From positions 1 to 64,000 of the forward strand of contig NZ_JAAGLY010000031.1 in NCBI RefSeq assembly GCF_010548375.1: 64,000 nucleotides of DNA, read 5' to 3'. Below, piece after piece: positions 62,290 through 64,000 of the stretch; the stretch's first letter is position 1; each line of letters begins with the position of its first letter. This DNA comes from Streptomyces sp. SID13726 (GTDB taxonomy: Bacteria; Actinomycetota; Actinomycetes; Streptomycetales; Streptomycetaceae). Made by a program: the position numbers and the translations under genes. The notes under the pieces were generated by a model. It made no database searches. It saw only the letters and a program-made list of their open reading frames with translations, and was not told where the DNA came from.

Positions 62290-62576
62290 CCGGGTGCGGG
62301 TTCGTCGTGGCTGGTCGCGCAGTTCCCCGCGCCCCTGGGGAGTTGCAGCCGGCCTGCGTTTTGACCGCATGTTGGGCGCCTATGGGGGTGCCTCGATGTG
62401 TGGTTTGGCGGGTGCGGGTTCGTCGTGGCTGGTCGCGCAGTTCCCCGCGCCCCTGGGGAGTTGCAGCTGGCCTGCGTTTTGACGGCATGTTGGGCGCCTA
62501 TCGGGGTGCCTTGTCATGTGGTCTGGCGGGTGCGGGTTCGTCGTGGCTTGTCGCGCAGTTCCCCGCGCCCCTGGGT
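62290..62576 (+). repeat. 118-bp tandem repeat (2.4 copies)
   Basis: Copies start near 62290, 62408 and 62526 with an exact 118-bp period and few mismatches. The core GTCGCGCAGTTCCCCGCGCC is a frequent streptomycete intergenic motif. A reversed core lies at 62792-62815. Confidence 0.9.
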
Positions 62577-62791
62577 GGGGATGATGGACGCTCGTTCAGA
62601 CGCGTACGGCGCGCAGGGGGCGGGGTGGGGGGTGTCCGCCCGCAGCGGCCGGCGTCCGTCGCCCCGTGCAAATCAAACGACAGCTACCGCCGGACCGAGG
62701 ACGGATACCCCCCGCCCCGGCCCCGACCCCACCACCGGACCAGTCGCGCTACACCCGGCCCCACCGGGGCGAAAGAGGCCGCCGCAGGCAT

Positions 62792-62815
62792 CCAGGGACG
62801 CGGGGAACTGCGCAA
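62792..62815 (-). repeat. Inverted copy of the repeat core
   Basis: CGCGGGGAACTGCGC is the reverse complement of GCGCAGTTCCCCGCG, the core of the 118-bp repeats, so a long stem with any of them could form. Confidence 0.75.
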
Positions 62816-62856
62816 GACGCCCGCCCCCACCGGACCCGCAGACAGGCGACAGCCAC

Positions 62857-63660
62857 CTACACCCGCCCCCACGTCCGCCGATCCCGCGCCATCGCATGCA
62901 ACGCCTCCACATCCGCCGGCTTCAGCACCCCGCCCGACCGAGCCAGCCCCTCCAGTTCCGTGTCCCGCAGCACCCGCACCGAACGAGGCGGGACCGTGAC
63001 GGTGACCGTGGTGGGGGCGACGAGGGCCAGGAGGGGGTGGACCTCGGCCGTGAGGGCGTAGGAGGCGCAGTCGGCGGTCGAGCGGAGGTGGCGGAGGAGC
63101 GGCAGGGGGTCGCGGCGGCCGAAGGCGATCAGGGGGTCCGCCACGGTGACCCGCTGCTTGCGGGCGTACAGCGCGTGGATCGCGAACAGGCCACCGGGAC
63201 CGATCAGCAGATGGTGGATCCGGTCACCGCCCGGCAGCGGCACGGAGTGCAGGGCGTGCCAGCCCACCCCGTCCAGCAGGTCCAGCGCGTCCCCCACCAC
63301 CTGCTCCGCCTCCAGCGCCCGCCGCCGAGGATCCCGCCGCATCCGGTGCGACGCCCCGGTATCCCGGTCGAGCGCGATCTGCAGCGCCTCGCCGGGCCGG
63401 TTCGGCGCGAGGTCGTCGTCGGGGTGGAGGGAGAGCCTCGCCAGTTCGGCCGGGGTCGGGACGGGTGGCGGCCCCACGGCCACCGGGCCGGTGAGGAACG
63501 GTCCGAGCACGGTCAGGACATCGTCTCTGCGGTCCTCGCTCAGCAGATTGATCCGGGCCGCCTCACGGTCGTACCAGGCGATGTTCCTGCCGTCCGTGAG
63601 GCAGACGTACAGCCGCTCCTGACCGTGGCGCCAGGTCGGTACGACACGCAGTCCGCTCAT
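62857..63660 (-). CDS. NERD-domain-like protein
   Basis: The 267-residue protein has a basic middle region (HRMRRDPRRRALEAEQVVGDALDLL). A segment like the nuclease-related NERD domain follows: LHSVPLPGGDRIHHLLIGPGGLFAIHALYARKQRVTVADPL. The usual NERD order (Asp before a HLLIGPGGVF strand and then a Lys) is visible, but a complete nuclease site is uncertain. The last part is probably helical. It is divergent from the next gene. Its role is unknown. Confidence 0.8.
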   Translation of the reverse strand: MSGLRVVPTWRHGQERLYVCLTDGRNIAWYDREAARINLLSEDRRDDVLTVLGPFLTGPVAVGPPPVPTPAELARLSLHPDDDLAPNRPGEALQIALDRDTGASHRMRRDPRRRALEAEQVVGDALDLLDGVGWHALHSVPLPGGDRIHHLLIGPGGLFAIHALYARKQRVTVADPLIAFGRRDPLPLLRHLRSTADCASYALTAEVHPLLALVAPTTVTVTVPPRSVRVLRDTELEGLARSGGVLKPADVEALHAMARDRRTWGRV

Positions 63661-63746
63661 ACCCCATCACCCCATGGACCATGGGAACAGGCGGGGTGCT
63701 GCGCAGGCAAGAAGCCGGTTACCTTTGGGGTGAGTTGCAGGGCTTG

Positions 63747-64000
63747 ATGCCGGGGCTTGGGGAGGCGCCGTTGCGGACCCGCAGGAAGCAACCCGACGTA
63801 CCGGCTCCGGACAGTCCGTGGAACGAGGTCGTGCCCGGCCTGTGGATGGGCGGGCACGAGTTCAACGGCCCTTCCGGCCGCCCGGAGTTCGCGGTCGTGC
63901 ACGATGAATTCGACGTCGTGCAGACGCTGTTGCGGCTACCGGGCCACGGCCCCGACCCGGGCGTGGAGCACCATGTGTGGCCGATCCCGGACGGTCCGCT
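63747..64000 (+). CDS. Dual-specificity protein phosphatase family protein (5' part)
   Basis: From ATG 63747 (AGGG upstream) the frame stays open to the window end: WNEVVPGLWMGGHEFNG, FDVVQTLLRLPGHGPDPGVEHHVWPIPDGPL. I recognise the N-terminal half of the streptomycete DSP-like phosphatases. The catalytic Cys loop would lie beyond the window. Confidence 0.75.
   Translation, partial: MPGLGEAPLRTRRKQPDVPAPDSPWNEVVPGLWMGGHEFNGPSGRPEFAVVHDEFDVVQTLLRLPGHGPDPGVEHHVWPIPDGP

Larger units (their letters stand above)
62255..62856. other. Intergenic repeat block between ligD and the NERD gene
   Basis: These roughly 600 bp hold 118-bp tandem repeats and an inverted part-copy. Long open frames here are repeat artefacts. 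I see no gene. Confidence 0.7.

Noticed and set aside
62142..63747. Plus-strand frames through the 118-bp repeats and opposite the NERD gene
   Set aside because: The peptide repeats only mirror the DNA repeats, and the rest is the antisense of the NERD-like gene.

Overview
This window is chromosomal DNA from a Streptomyces species. It is very GC-rich, with GTG and TTG starts, strong GGAGG-type ribosome binding sites and a gene order that I recognise from the S. coelicolor SCO5350-SCO5393 neighbourhood, running in the opposite direction. That assignment rests on recalled synteny, not on a search.

Region 1 (1-14 kb): the end of an ABC exporter, a flavin-dependent oxidoreductase, the mismatch endonuclease NucS, a membrane-anchored P-loop protein, a STAS protein, 3-hydroxybutyryl-CoA dehydrogenase, a cobalamin adenosyltransferase, a NarL-type two-component pair and a secreted GH18 chitinase whose promoter carries two DasR/chitinase-type repeats. 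Region 2 (14-24 kb): the complete F1Fo ATP synthase operon atpIBEFHAGDC with a terminator, preceded by a WecA-type glycosyltransferase. Region 3 (23.5-34 kb): glyA, a phosphatase-like protein, the threonylcarbamoyladenylate synthase gene, prmC, prfA and rpmE (a translation-termination and ribosome cluster), then an LCP ligase, a trypsin-like protease and rho. Region 4 (34-41.7 kb): the aspartate-family amino acid cluster thrB, thrC, hom and lysA, then an ArgS-like protein with six extra 78-bp repeats, and a response regulator.

Region 5 (41.84-57.88 kb) is the accessory part. A tRNA-Arg(CCG) gene is followed by about 16 kb that ends in a 49-bp near-identical copy of the tRNA 3' end, so this is a tRNA-integrated genomic island. 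I see no integrase in it. It holds an IS3-family and an IS5-family element, a gene broken by the IS3 copy, a coiled-coil GIY-YIG protein, a TIR/DUF4062-like protein, several small membrane proteins, a pentapeptide-repeat membrane protein, a prim-pol-like operon divergent from a TTA-containing XRE regulator, and an APH-like kinase. Short scars resembling other tRNA genes suggest repeated insertion and decay.

Region 6 (57.9-64 kb) returns to core-like chromosome: a VOC protein, a membrane acyltransferase, a cyclophilin, the divergent NHEJ pair ku and ligD (polymerase domain only), a block of 118-bp intergenic repeats, a NERD-type protein and the start of a dual-specificity phosphatase.

The most interesting leads are the nrtL repeat expansion, the phosphatase-like protein that lacks its nucleophilic cysteine, the integrase-less island with its tRNA scars and a hidden IS-interrupted gene, and the island regulator, which has three TTA codons, a 49-bp tandem duplication in its 3' end and a perfect 19-bp palindrome in its promoter region.
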